The notes: a model not told the origin generated them from the letters alone. Shown: positions 23,951-33,005, counted from the stretch's first letter. The stretch is DNA of 64,000 nucleotides from Brevibacterium zhoupengii (GCF_021117425.1 NZ_CP088298.1:2108001-2172000); one strand, 5' to 3'. Numbers and translations: made by a program.

Positions 23951-25141
23951 ATGGCTGAAGCAGTGATCGTCGCGGGTGCGCGCACGCCGTTCGGACGTCT
24001 GCAGGGAGGTCTGTCATCGCTGACAGCTGTGCAGCTCGGGGGCAAGGCCATCGCGGGCGCGCTCGGCCGAGCTGGCATCACCGGCGACGACGTCGAATAC
24101 GTCATCATGGGCCAGGTCCTGCAGGCAGGACTCGGGCAGGGGCCGGCACGTCAGGCCGCTGTTGAAGCAGGCATCCCCATGAACGTGCCCGGTGTGACCG
24201 TGAACAAACTGTGCCTCTCTGGCATCAACGCGATCACCCAGGCCGCCCAGCTGGTGCGGGCTGGCGAATACGATGTCGTCGTTGCCGGCGGCCAGGAGTC
24301 GATGAGCCTGGCACCCCACCTTCTGGAGAAATCGCGCTCGGGTTACAAGTACGGCGACGTGGTGGTCAAGGACCACATGGACTACGACGGACTGTGGGAC
24401 GCCTTCACGGACCAGGCCATGGGTGGCCTGACCGAAGACGCCAACGCCGGTGACTTCGAATTCTCCCGTGAGGACCAGGACTCCTTCGCAGCCCGTTCGC
24501 ATCAGCGCGCGGCCACAGCCTGGGAGTCGGGCCTCTTCGGCGATGAAGTCGAACCTGTCACCATCGCCGGCCGCAAGGGCGATGTGACTGTGTCCACCGA
24601 TGAAGGTGTGCGCGCCGAGACCACACCAGAGTCCATGGCCAAGCTGCGACCAGCCTTCCGCAAGGACGGAACCATCACCGCGGGAAACGCGTCACAGATC
24701 TCCGACGGTGCATGCGCCGTCGTCGTCATGTCCCGAGAGAAGGCCGAGGAGCTCGGTGCTCCGATCCTCGCTGAGATCCGCTCCCATGGATGGACGGCAG
24801 GCCCGGACTCCTCCCTCCAGCATCAGCCGTCGCAGGCGATCCAGGCAGCCGCAGAGAAGGAAGGTGTTGCCGCTGATTCCTTCGACCTCTACGAAATCAA
24901 CGAAGCCTTCGCCGCGGTGGGCCTGGCCAGTTCAAAGGACCTGGGTGTTGATCCGGAGAAGGTCAACGTCAATGGTGGTGCAGTGGCACTCGGCCACCCG
25001 ATCGGCGCTTCCGGCGCGCGCATCGTACTGACTCTGGCCCTTGAGCTCCAGCGCCGAGGTGGCGGAACCGGTGTCGCCGCGCTCTGCGGAGGCGGGGGCC
25101 AGGGAGACTCACTCATCATCACTGTGCCCGCACAGAACTGA
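23951..25141 (+). CDS. Acetyl-CoA C-acetyltransferase (thiolase)
   Basis: This 396-residue thiolase condenses or cleaves acetoacetyl-CoA. The acyl-accepting Cys88 is in [11 protein letters not shown]. The substrate-binding NEAFAAV, the [11 protein letters not shown] histidine motif and the second catalytic Cys in CGGGGQGDS are all present. Length is standard. The ATG follows a GAGGAGGAAAT ribosome site. Whether the cell uses it for fatty-acid breakdown or for biosynthesis cannot be read from the sequence. Confidence 0.95.
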   Translation: MAEAVIVAGARTPFGRLQGGLSSLTAVQLGGKAIAGALGRAGITGDDVEYVIMGQVLQAGLGQGPARQAAVEAGIPMNVPGVTVNKLCLSGINAITQAAQLVRAGEYDVVVAGGQESMSLAPHLLEKSRSGYKYGDVVVKDHMDYDGLWDAFTDQAMGGLTEDANAGDFEFSREDQDSFAARSHQRAATAWESGLFGDEVEPVTIAGRKGDVTVSTDEGVRAETTPESMAKLRPAFRKDGTITAGNASQISDGACAVVVMSREKAEELGAPILAEIRSHGWTAGPDSSLQHQPSQAIQAAAEKEGVAADSFDLYEINEAFAAVGLASSKDLGVDPEKVNVNGGAVALGHPIGASGARIVLTLALELQRRGGGTGVAALCGGGGQGDSLIITVPAQN

Positions 25142-25196
25142 TCTCGGCTGCCACTCATCCCACACACAACAGATCACGACCTACGAGGAGATCATC

Positions 25197-25511
25197 ATGC
25201 TCGTCGCATTCTCCGTCGCTCCCAGCGGCGGTGACAGCACAGACGCCTCAGTCCATGACGCGGTAGCCGCAGCAGTCGAGGTGGTCCGACGTTCCGGACT
25301 GCCGCACCGAACCGATTCGATGTTCACCACGATCGAAGGTAACTGGGACGAGGTGTTCGCCGTGGTCAAGGAGGCCACGGACATCGTCGGCGAGTTCGGT
25401 CCACGCGTGGCGTTGGTCCTGAAGGCCGATATTCGACCGGGATACACGGGGGAGATCGATGGCAAGCTCGAACGACTGGAAAAGGCCATCGACGCGCGCG
25501 GCGGCGACTGA
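25197..25511 (+). CDS. MTH1187-family (DUF77) thiamine-binding protein
   Basis: A 104-residue ferredoxin-fold protein. The pattern MLVAFSVAPSG, then HDAVAAAVEVVRRSGL, MFTTIEGNWDEVFAVV and RVALVLKADIRPG matches MTH1187/YkoF-like proteins, which bind thiamine or related compounds and form tetramers. The ATG has a GAGGAG site. It lies 55 bases after the thiolase and may share its transcript. Confidence 0.85.
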   Translation: MLVAFSVAPSGGDSTDASVHDAVAAAVEVVRRSGLPHRTDSMFTTIEGNWDEVFAVVKEATDIVGEFGPRVALVLKADIRPGYTGEIDGKLERLEKAIDARGGD

Positions 25512-25710
25512 TCAGCCCTCAGCTCTGCAGTCGTTCGTCTTGGGTGGCTGCATTGAGCCCGCAGTACCTGGAGTGCGATGCCGAGGGCAGCGGATACGGG
25601 GTAGTGGGTACTCAACGGTAAGTTCGATGCAGACGAAACTTTCGGGAAATTCCTAGTGACGTACGTCTCATTCAGGTCTACTCTTTTCTTAAGAAAGAAG
25701 GAGATGAACA
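25512..25710 (+). promoter_or_regulatory. Intergenic region with two perfect palindromes
   Basis: This 199-base gap precedes a tiny membrane protein gene. It contains GACGTACGTC (25658-25667) and TTTCTTAAGAAA (25685-25696), both perfect palindromes, and a GGGAAAT box (25644-25650). The second palindrome lies against the ribosome site (AAGGAG, 25699-25703). They could be operators or leader structures. No housekeeping promoter stands out. Confidence 0.4.
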
Positions 25711-25917
25711 ATGAATGGATCCACCTACTTCACTACAGCCACCGCACTGACGATGGTTGCCCTGCTCGGTTTCATGGCTGCCGGCTTCTTTCCTGTCATC
25801 GTCGACTTCGCCTTCGCCATCGAAGCCGTGGCCGTCATTCTGGCCTTGACCGGGCTTGTGATGGTCGCATTTGTGACTGTGCGGAAGTCGTTGGAGCGTG
25901 CCGCTCGCCTGTATTGA
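25711..25917 (+). CDS. Small two-helix membrane protein
   Basis: A 68-residue protein with two hydrophobic helices (about 8-30 and 33-55) and a short basic tail (RKSLERAARLY). The ATG has an excellent AAGGAG ribosome site at 7 bases, which supports it over the overlapping frame that starts at 25656. No family is recognised. It stands alone between a palindrome-rich leader and a hairpin, so it is probably its own transcript. Confidence 0.7.
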   Translation: MNGSTYFTTATALTMVALLGFMAAGFFPVIVDFAFAIEAVAVILALTGLVMVAFVTVRKSLERAARLY

Positions 25918-25977
25918 GGCAATGACAGATCACTGTGTGATTCGCGGGATCGACGAGGATTATTGACACCGGTCCGT

Positions 25978-26012
25978 GCCGATGTTTCGGAGTTCGACTC
26001 CGGGGCATCGGC
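25978..26012. terminator. Hairpin after the small membrane protein gene
   Basis: GCCGATG (25978-25984) pairs with CATCGGC (26006-26012), and CGGAG (25988-25992) pairs with CTCCG (25998-26002). Three T-G wobbles bridge them, giving a 15-bp stem and a 5-base loop. No clear T run follows. Likely a terminator before tRNA-Arg. Confidence 0.5.
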
Positions 26013-26058
26013 GCGGGCCGCTTTCTGTTCTGGATCAGGAATCAGTTAGGATATTTGA

Positions 26059-26132
26059 GCCTCCGTAGCTCAGTTGGATAGAGCAACCGCCTTCTAAGCG
26101 GTAGGCCGCGGGTTCGAGCCCCGCCGGGGGTA
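26059..26132 (+). tRNA. tRNA-Arg (anticodon TCT)
   Basis: A full cloverleaf: acceptor GCCTCCG pairs with CGGGGGT (two G-U pairs), D arm GCTC/GAGC, anticodon stem ACCGC/GCGGT with loop CTTCTAA, and T arm GCGGG/CCCGC with loop TTCGAGC. The discriminator is A and CCA is not encoded. It reads AGA codons (and AGG by wobble). A TAGGAT box lies at 26047-26052, unusually close for its own -10. Confidence 0.97.
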
Positions 26133-26250
26133 CTTTTTGTGCTCTGACGGACCGTTTGCCCCACCTGTATTTCTCTGCAAAGACCAATTACCACGCGCTA
26201 CGGCGTGGCAATTGGTGCACGGCTGGGAAAACATAGAGAGTGGATGCGTG

Positions 26251-27948
26251 ATGACAGACAGTAAGAGTGCCGTGACGCCACCAGTGGGAGGGGCGCTGAG
26301 CGATATCGCGAAGCGAGTCTCAGAAACCCGCTTCACCCTGCAGACTGACGACTTCGCCGACGGTCGCGAACTGCACCGTCAGCTTTCCTCAGAGCTGACG
26401 GACTATCTGCTGCCGCGCATCAATCGGACACAGACGCCCTTCATGATCGCAGTCGGTGGTTCGACCGGAGCTGGCAAGTCCACCTTGGTAAATTCCCTGG
26501 TCGGTCGAACGGTGACTCCCGCTGGAGTGCGCCGCCCGACGACGGGCAACCCGATCGTGGTGCACAACCCCGCCGACTCCAAATTCTTCGAATCGCAGTC
26601 CTTTCTGTCGGACCTGCCGCGCAGTACGGACCCGGCGACTCAGACGCCCTCAGTCGTACTCATTCCCGATGACGGTGTGGAGCCGGGTACGGCGGTGCTC
26701 GACTGCCCGGATATTGACTCCATCGCCGAGTCGAACCGTGAGTTGGCCCGCCGCATTCTGATGAGTGCTGACCTGTGGATGTTCGTGACCACAGCCAACC
26801 GCTATGCCGACGCCGCACCCTGGGCGCTGCTCAAAGACGCCGCTGTCCGCAACACCTCGGTGGCGATCGTGCTCGACCGGGTACCGCCGCAGGCGAACCG
26901 CGAGGTCCGGCACCATCTATCCAGCCTCCTGTCCGAGTCTGGGCTGGCGAATTCTCCGATCTTCGCTGTGGCCGAGCTCGAACTGGAGGACGGGTTGCTT
27001 CCACACTCCGCGATCTATCCGATTCGTTCCTGGATCAGCCAGGTGAGCTCGGAGTGCCGCTCGCAGGACCGGATTCGTCAGCGCACCCTCACTGGTTCGA
27101 TCGGTGCGATGCCGGCCCAGGTGAAGTCGTTGGCCGCCTTCGCAGAAAGTCAGGAGACCACGTTCGACCGACTGCAGGCCAGCCTCGATGAGACGTTCAA
27201 ATCTGCGGAAGACGGACTTGCTCAGATATTCTCCGACGGCCGTGTGCTGCACGGAGAGGTCAACGCGAGGTGGCAGGACTTTGTGGGAACGGGTCAGTTG
27301 TTCCGCGGGCTGGAGCCCACGATGGCTCGCATGCGCGACCGGATCTCTGCGGCTGTCACCGGCAAACACGATGCCGCCTCGCCCCTGCACATTGCGATTC
27401 TGCGCAGCGCAGCGATCTCCTTGCGGGAACAGGCGATCGGCGTCGTCGAAGAGGTCAGCACGCAATGGCTGCGCGACTCGGCAGGCTCGGCGCTGCTCGA
27501 TGCCTACCCTGAGTTGCGCCACAGTTCGACGGATCTTGAAGATTCCGTGAAGTCTGCCGTCAGCGGATGGTCGAATGAGGTGAATGCGCTGGTGCGAGAG
27601 ATCGGCCAGGGCAAGAAGTCCAAGGCGAGAATTCTGTCCTTTGGCGTCGGCGGAGTCTGTGCCGTCGTGGAATACGCGGCATTCTGGGATCCGAAGTTCA
27701 CGAACGCCGGTGACCAAGCGTCGCGCAACGACGCCAACGTCGCCCTCAGCCTGGCCGGCACGATCTTCGGTGAGCAGGAAGCTGTGAATCTCATCGGATC
27801 GATTCGGGATCGCTTCCTGACCACTGCTGCAGGAATCATCGGCGGATGCCGGGCTCCCTTTGACAACGTACTACGACTATCCGCGGTACCGGCGCGGCAA
27901 GCAGGCGCCCTGCGCGCCTCCGGTGATCGACTTGAGGTGGCATTGTGA
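26251..27948 (+). CDS. Dynamin-like / YfjP-type GTPase, first of a pair
   Basis: A 565-residue P-loop GTPase. The G1 motif is GGSTGAGKST (69-78), and G3 is probably in LDCPDIDS. The G4-like site is not obvious. A long helical region follows the GTPase domain. A weak hydrophobic stretch (about 463-480, GVGGVCAVVEYAAF) could touch membrane. ATG 26251 is chosen; GTG 26248 is equally possible. The stop overlaps the GTG start of a second GTPase. The arrangement resembles the Streptomyces dynamin-like pair DynA/DynB, which acts with FtsZ at division septa. That equivalence is inferred. Confidence 0.8.
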   Translation: MTDSKSAVTPPVGGALSDIAKRVSETRFTLQTDDFADGRELHRQLSSELTDYLLPRINRTQTPFMIAVGGSTGAGKSTLVNSLVGRTVTPAGVRRPTTGNPIVVHNPADSKFFESQSFLSDLPRSTDPATQTPSVVLIPDDGVEPGTAVLDCPDIDSIAESNRELARRILMSADLWMFVTTANRYADAAPWALLKDAAVRNTSVAIVLDRVPPQANREVRHHLSSLLSESGLANSPIFAVAELELEDGLLPHSAIYPIRSWISQVSSECRSQDRIRQRTLTGSIGAMPAQVKSLAAFAESQETTFDRLQASLDETFKSAEDGLAQIFSDGRVLHGEVNARWQDFVGTGQLFRGLEPTMARMRDRISAAVTGKHDAASPLHIAILRSAAISLREQAIGVVEEVSTQWLRDSAGSALLDAYPELRHSSTDLEDSVKSAVSGWSNEVNALVREIGQGKKSKARILSFGVGGVCAVVEYAAFWDPKFTNAGDQASRNDANVALSLAGTIFGEQEAVNLIGSIRDRFLTTAAGIIGGCRAPFDNVLRLSAVPARQAGALRASGDRLEVAL

Positions 27949-29525
27949 ACGATCCTGCACAGTCCGAGATCAGACGTCGAGCCGAAGGAATTCGGCAGAC
28001 CCTGTCCCTGGGACCTGACAAGCTGAGCGCCGAAGTTCGTACGGACGCGCAGAACCTGCTCGACCGTGCCGAGGATCGACTCGGCCTGGGTGAGGAGTTC
28101 ACTGTCGTGGCCTTCGCCGGTTCCACCGGTTCGGGGAAGTCGTCTCTGTTCAATGCCGTTGCCGGACTGGACATCGCCCGCGTCGGCGTTCGTCGACCGA
28201 CGACTTCCCGTCCCACCGCGTGCGTCTGGGGCGAAGGCGGCAACGACATCCTCAATTGGCTCCACGTTCCCGAGCGCAGCCGGACCTGGCGCGAATCAGC
28301 GCTCGACGGTGATGATCAGCGCAAGCTGCACGGCCTGATTCTCCTTGACCTGCCTGACCATGATTCGACCGCGGTCAAGCACCGCGTTGAGTCTGATCGT
28401 CTGGTCGGACTCGTCGATGTGGTGTTCTGGGTCGTTGACCCACAGAAATACGCTGACTTCTCGCTCCACTCCGAATATTTGGCGAAGCTGGCTGAGAACA
28501 GCTCGAACATGGTGGTCGTTCTCAACCAGGTCGACAAACTCAGTGACGAAGAGCGGAAGGCGGCCTCCGATCATCTGCAGCAGCTGCTGGTGGAAGACGG
28601 ACTCACCGACACCAAAGTTCACATGACTTCGGCTGTCACAAGAGACGGAATCCCTCAGATCCGGTCGATCTTGGCCGACACCGTCGACTCCAAACAGGCG
28701 GCATCGGAGAGGCTCCTCGCCGACATGCAGGCCATGGCCAAGCGGTTGCAGAACGAACTCGGCGAGCCTGTGGTTCCTCCGGACGAACGTTCGGGAGCGT
28801 CGCGTCTGGTGGAGACCATGTCCGATGCCGCAGGTGTCGAGGCTGTGGCCCAGACCGTCCATGACGACTATATTCGCCGTGCCTACCGCAAGACAGGCTA
28901 CCCAGTCCTGGCGTGGATGCAGAGAAACGCACCCGATCCGTTGGGAGCCAAACACGGTCAGAGCAGGGAGGAGCTTATCCGCGCATCGGTGCCAGCCACC
29001 AGCAGAGCACAGAGTTCCCAAGTCCGTCTGATGGCCCATGAGCTCATCACGGAATCCGTGTCCTCGCTGCCCAGACCTTGGCAGACCGCAGTTGCGGAAG
29101 CGGAGAAGGCAAGTACCACGGAACTGTCTGAAACCCTCGACTCGGCCGTGACAGCTGTGGATATCAAACCGCGGGCACCAGGCTGGTGGTCAGTGGCCAG
29201 GGTCCTGCAGATCATCTTCTTCATCGCCACGATCCTGGGACTCCTGGGGGTCATCGCCGCCGCGCTTCTGGCGATCTTCGCTCCGGGGGCGATCCCAGGA
29301 TGGACCTGGTTCGTCACGATCGGGCTGCTGGTGGTGGGCATCATCGGCTCCGTTGTGACATCGATGATCGCCAAGTCCGCGCGCAGCAAGGGAGCTGACG
29401 AAGCTGCCGGTGAGGTTGACCGAAAGCTTCGCGACGCCGTCGGCAGTGTTGCGCAGAGTTCGTACCTGGAGCCGGTCAACTCCGTGATCGACGAGCACCG
29501 CCGAGCTTACGAGAAGCTGCACTGA
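27945..29525 (+). CDS. Dynamin-like / YfjP-type membrane GTPase, second of the pair
   Basis: A 526-residue GTPase with G1 GSTGSGKSS (59-67), G3 in LLDLPDHDST and G4 in VLNQVDKL. A C-terminal hairpin of two strong membrane helices (about 420-475) is followed by a short helical tail. It starts by GTGA overlap with the first GTPase, so the two are made together. One largely soluble and one membrane-anchored partner is the layout known for bacterial dynamin pairs. A strong terminator follows, making the two genes a closed operon downstream of tRNA-Arg. Confidence 0.8.
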   Translation: MNDPAQSEIRRRAEGIRQTLSLGPDKLSAEVRTDAQNLLDRAEDRLGLGEEFTVVAFAGSTGSGKSSLFNAVAGLDIARVGVRRPTTSRPTACVWGEGGNDILNWLHVPERSRTWRESALDGDDQRKLHGLILLDLPDHDSTAVKHRVESDRLVGLVDVVFWVVDPQKYADFSLHSEYLAKLAENSSNMVVVLNQVDKLSDEERKAASDHLQQLLVEDGLTDTKVHMTSAVTRDGIPQIRSILADTVDSKQAASERLLADMQAMAKRLQNELGEPVVPPDERSGASRLVETMSDAAGVEAVAQTVHDDYIRRAYRKTGYPVLAWMQRNAPDPLGAKHGQSREELIRASVPATSRAQSSQVRLMAHELITESVSSLPRPWQTAVAEAEKASTTELSETLDSAVTAVDIKPRAPGWWSVARVLQIIFFIATILGLLGVIAAALLAIFAPGAIPGWTWFVTIGLLVVGIIGSVVTSMIAKSARSKGADEAAGEVDRKLRDAVGSVAQSSYLEPVNSVIDEHRRAYEKLH

Positions 29526-29560
29526 TACTTGGGTGCACAGGAGCTCAGACTCATGTGCCA

Positions 29561-29601
29561 ATGCCCTGTGGACGTTCAACGACTGTCCACAGGGCATTTT
29601 T
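29561..29601 (+). terminator. Intrinsic terminator after the GTPase pair
   Basis: ATGCCCTGTGGAC (29561-29573) pairs perfectly with GTCCACAGGGCAT (29585-29597) around an 11-base loop. A TTTTT run ends at 29601. Textbook Rho-independent form. Confidence 0.9.
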
Positions 29602-29732
29602 CATGTCTGGACGAGAGCATCATCTGCCGCGCCCACTGGTAGTTGACGTGATGGACCGATTCACACTGCATCGCCCCCGATGGGTGATCTGGTAGGGCCA
29701 TCCCGGAACGCCCCAAGAAGTGAGGTAACACG

Positions 29733-30332
29733 ATGTCCATCATCCCGATCAATCTCAGCGGCACAGTCGCCGCCGATCCGCAGAGCCGAACCTTGCCGTC
29801 GGGCAGAGCTTGCGCCTCCTTTCGGTTGGCCGTCAATCATTGGCGTCTGGACAAGGGGACCGGAGAGTATCTCGCCGACACTACCTCGTGGTTCAGCGTC
29901 GACTGCTATGGGCCGCTGGCCAGCAACTGCTCGATGAGTCTGCATCAGGGCATGTCCGTCGTCGTTCAAGGGACTCTGAAGATTCGGGAATGGTCGACTG
30001 AGGAGAAGCGTGGAATCGCTCCGACTGTCGTTGCCGAACACATCGGCCCCGATCTTCGCTACGGCACTGCCAACTATCAGAAATCCAACAACCCGAATCG
30101 GCAAACCGAGAGTCAACAGCAGGCAGCTTCGGGCGGCGACTCGGGCTGGGACAGCCTTGCCGGTGAGCTCCCGACCAGCAGTCCCGGCGCCTCCGAACCA
30201 TCGAACCTCGATGCGCTGGAGGACACGGACGGAGTCGAAGAGGACGGACCGAGAGATGACACTGGGGGAGAACCCGGAAGCGGCGACGACGCTATAGCAC
30301 GAGAGACGGTGAAGGCAGCAGCGCCGTTCTGA
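29733..30332 (+). CDS. Single-stranded DNA-binding protein paralogue
   Basis: A 199-residue protein with an N-terminal OB fold (residues 1-115; INLSGTVAADPQSRTLPSGR, then FRLAVNHW and FSVDCYG). A disordered Gln/Ser/Asp/Glu-rich tail follows. The usual SSB tip DDDIPF, which recruits repair proteins, is not present; the end reads KAAAPF, with acidic residues placed some 10 or more residues earlier. It is not in the rpsF-ssb-rpsR context of the main SSB, so it is probably an accessory SSB such as those linked to recombination or competence. That role is a guess. Confidence 0.85.
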   Translation: MSIIPINLSGTVAADPQSRTLPSGRACASFRLAVNHWRLDKGTGEYLADTTSWFSVDCYGPLASNCSMSLHQGMSVVVQGTLKIREWSTEEKRGIAPTVVAEHIGPDLRYGTANYQKSNNPNRQTESQQQAASGGDSGWDSLAGELPTSSPGASEPSNLDALEDTDGVEEDGPRDDTGGEPGSGDDAIARETVKAAAPF

Positions 30333-30476
30333 GCACACCGCTGACGGGGGCTGACCGGCTTCAGCGGAGAAATCTCGTCGGCAGACGGGACACCTAGCGC
30401 CTGGTATGGCACGCCGTTTGTGCCCGTGATCGGCTAAGGTGAGACTGTTAATCGTTCCCACCTGCTGAGGTTGTTG

Positions 30477-31205
30477 ATGCGTCTCGTTCCCCTCCTAGGT
30501 CTTGGAGCCCTGACCTTGGCTCTCTCGGGTTGTTCGCTGCTGGGATTGGGCGGCGATGATTCCTCGCCCACTCCGGCTCGCACCCCAGCGAAGCCAGTTG
30601 CAGAAGTCGACAAGGTCGTTGCCGCCCTCAAGCCTCTGACCGGCAATGAAGACAAAGTTCCATCGACGAAGAAGTTCTTCACCACGATGATCGATGCCGG
30701 CTACGATCCGGAACAGCTTGAGGCGACAATCGATGACTCCCCTCTGGGTAATGACGTGCCCTCGAAGATGTTCGGCGTCAAGACGGACAAAGGGTGTGTG
30801 ATCGGGGAGATTCGAAAGGGAAAGGCCACCGCAGAGCTGATGCCGCCCACCGACTCGACAGGGGCATGTCTGCTCGGGGAGGTCGAACGTCCGAAGGGTG
30901 TGAAGGCGCCCACGGGTGACAAGCGTGAGAAGGACGGCGATTCCAACGGTGCCGGGCACATGCCTGGTGAGGACATCAACGGCAAGGACGGGCCCACCGA
31001 GAGCCCGTCACCGGATGAGGGATCAGATGATACATCGTCGCAGGATACGTCATCAGCTGGTTCATCATCCGAAGGCAACACCTCAGGAAACTCCTCCGAA
31101 GGATCCCCATCAGAAGAAGGATCTTCGGAGGAAGGCTCCTCATCGACCGGCGGGTCTGCCGAAGGGTCCTCGTCGGGTGAAGCTCCCTCACTTGGCGGCG
31201 GCTGA
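30477..31205 (+). CDS. Lipoprotein with Ser/Glu/Gly-rich tail
   Basis: A 242-residue protein with a type II signal peptide and lipobox LSGC (Cys at about residue 18). A globular part of about 110 residues follows, with two cysteines (KGCVIGEI and GACLLGEV) that could form a disulfide. It resembles the DUF6993 type recalled from Micrococcales, with modest certainty. The last 90 residues are low complexity (Ser, Glu, Gly, Asp), probably a wall-spanning spacer. The ATG follows GAGG. It would be tethered outside the cell membrane. Confidence 0.75.
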   Translation: MRLVPLLGLGALTLALSGCSLLGLGGDDSSPTPARTPAKPVAEVDKVVAALKPLTGNEDKVPSTKKFFTTMIDAGYDPEQLEATIDDSPLGNDVPSKMFGVKTDKGCVIGEIRKGKATAELMPPTDSTGACLLGEVERPKGVKAPTGDKREKDGDSNGAGHMPGEDINGKDGPTESPSPDEGSDDTSSQDTSSAGSSSEGNTSGNSSEGSPSEEGSSEEGSSSTGGSAEGSSSGEAPSLGGG

Positions 31206-31271
31206 TCACGGGTTATCAGCCACCGGACCAATTGGCACTTGAAGGTCGACAACCGATAGCCTGAGGTTACT

Positions 31272-32954
31272 ATGGCCGAATTCATTTACACCCTTCACAA
31301 GGCGCGTAAAGCGCACGGCGACAAAGTCATCCTCGATGACGTGTCGATGTCCTTCTACCCCGGTGCGAAGATCGGCATGGTCGGTCCCAACGGTGCCGGT
31401 AAGTCCACGATCCTCAAGATCATGGCCGGGCTCGAACAGCCGTCCAATGGTGAGGCCCGACTCAGCCCCGGATACACCGTGGGCATTCTCCTGCAGGAGC
31501 CGCCCCTGAACGAGGACAAGACCGTCCTCGGCAACGTCCAAGAAGGCGTCGGTGAGATCAAGGCCAAGCTGGATCGCTTCAACGCAATCTCCGAAGAGAT
31601 GGCCAGCCCGGACGCCGACTTCGATGCCCTGATGGAAGAGATGGGCAAGCTCCAGGAAGCGATCGATGCTGCGGACGCGTGGGATCTCGACTCCCAGCTC
31701 GAACAGGCGATGGACGCTCTTCGCTGCCCACCGCCGGACGCCGAAGTCAGCGTCCTCTCCGGTGGTGAGCGCCGCCGCGTGGCGCTGTGCAAGCTGCTGC
31801 TGGAGAAGCCTGATCTGCTGCTGCTCGACGAGCCGACAAACCACCTGGATGCTGAGTCCGTGCTGTGGTTGGAGCAGCATCTGCGTTCCTACCCCGGTGC
31901 TGTCATCGCGATCACTCACGATAGGTACTTCCTTGATCACGTGGCCGAATGGATTGCTGAGATCGACCGCGGACACCTCTACCCTTATGAAGGCAACTAC
32001 TCGACCTACCTCGAGAAGAAGCAGGAACGCCTCCAGGTCCAGGGCAAGAAGGACGCGAAGCTGTCCAAGCGCCTGAAAGACGAACTTGAATGGGTCCGGT
32101 CGAATCCGAAGGCCAAGCAGACGAAGTCGAAGGCACGTCTGGCCCGGTACGAGGAGATGGCGGCAGAAGCCGAGAAGACCAAGAAGCTGGACTTCGAAGA
32201 GATTCAGATCCCCGCTGGCCCCCGCCTCGGCGATATCGTCATCGAAGCCTCCAACCTGCAGAAGGGCTACGGAGACCGTCTGCTCATCGACGGTCTCAGC
32301 TTCTCGCTGCCGCGAAACGGCATCGTCGGAGTCATCGGGCCCAACGGCGTGGGCAAGTCGACCCTGTTCAAGACCATCGTCGGATACGAGGAACTGGACG
32401 GGGGCGAACTCAAGATCGGCGACAGCGTCAAAACGTCGTATGTCGATCAGTCCCGCGGCGGCATCGACTCCAATAAGAACCTTTGGGAAGTCGTCTCCGA
32501 CGGACTCGACTTCATTCAGGTGGGCAACGTCGAGATGCCGTCGAGGGCCTATGTCTCCGCATTCGGCTTCAAAGGCCCGGACCAGCAGAAGAAGGCTGGT
32601 GTGCTCTCCGGTGGTGAGCGCAACCGCCTCAACCTGGCGCTGACGCTCAAACAGGGCGGAAACCTGCTGCTGCTTGACGAACCGACGAACGACCTGGACG
32701 TCGAGACACTCGGCTCCTTGGAAAACGCACTCCTCGAGTTCCCCGGCTGTGCCGTCGTCGTCTCGCACGACCGTTGGTTCCTTGACCGGGTGGCTACTCA
32801 CATCCTCGCCTGGGAAGGCACGGAAGAGGATCCCGCCAAGTGGTACTGGTTCGAAGGTAACTTCGAGTCCTATGAGGAGAACAAGGTCGAACGACTCGGT
32901 GAAGACGCTGCTCGTCCGCACCGCGTGACACACCGCCGCCTCACTCGCGACTGA
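31272..32954 (+). CDS. ettA: Energy-dependent translational throttle protein EttA (ABC-F)
   Basis: This 560-residue cytoplasmic ABC-F ATPase binds the ribosomal E site and gates the first elongation step according to ATP/ADP. It has two ABC domains: Walker A GPNGAGKST (38-46) with signature LSGGERRRVALCKLL, then GPNGVGKST with LSGGERNRLNLALTL. Both have LLLLDEPTN Walker B segments. The arm-like insert in domain 1 (rich in Asp/Glu, around 95-150) and the charged inter-domain linker are as in EttA. No membrane segments. Confidence 0.95.
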   Translation: MAEFIYTLHKARKAHGDKVILDDVSMSFYPGAKIGMVGPNGAGKSTILKIMAGLEQPSNGEARLSPGYTVGILLQEPPLNEDKTVLGNVQEGVGEIKAKLDRFNAISEEMASPDADFDALMEEMGKLQEAIDAADAWDLDSQLEQAMDALRCPPPDAEVSVLSGGERRRVALCKLLLEKPDLLLLDEPTNHLDAESVLWLEQHLRSYPGAVIAITHDRYFLDHVAEWIAEIDRGHLYPYEGNYSTYLEKKQERLQVQGKKDAKLSKRLKDELEWVRSNPKAKQTKSKARLARYEEMAAEAEKTKKLDFEEIQIPAGPRLGDIVIEASNLQKGYGDRLLIDGLSFSLPRNGIVGVIGPNGVGKSTLFKTIVGYEELDGGELKIGDSVKTSYVDQSRGGIDSNKNLWEVVSDGLDFIQVGNVEMPSRAYVSAFGFKGPDQQKKAGVLSGGERNRLNLALTLKQGGNLLLLDEPTNDLDVETLGSLENALLEFPGCAVVVSHDRWFLDRVATHILAWEGTEEDPAKWYWFEGNFESYEENKVERLGEDAARPHRVTHRRLTRD

Positions 32955-32956
32955 TC

Positions 32957-32999
32957 GAATTCTGTGAGCTGCGCCGACTGAGCGCAGCTCACAGAATTC
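32957..32999. terminator. Hairpin after ettA
   Basis: An 18-bp perfect stem (32957-32974 with 32982-32999, GAATTCTGTGAGCTGCGC and its complement) has a 7-base loop and begins two bases after the ettA stop. Likely terminator for the plus strand. Confidence 0.8.
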
Positions 33000-33005
33000 T
33001 CATAC

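Noticed and set aside
25978-26012. Possible tRNA remnant or attachment site next to tRNA-Arg
   Set aside because: The hairpin contains a GTTCGAC string like a T loop, but the stem does not fit a T arm, it does not repeat the tRNA-Arg 3' end, and no integrase is nearby.
31206-32933. 575-codon minus-strand frame opposite ettA
   Set aside because: Shadow of ettA; rare codons dominate and no motif is present. The same holds for frames opposite rho (6725-7753), atpD (17418-18464), pepN (37955-38815), valS (53832-55121) and ileS (58050-59105, 59874-60893).
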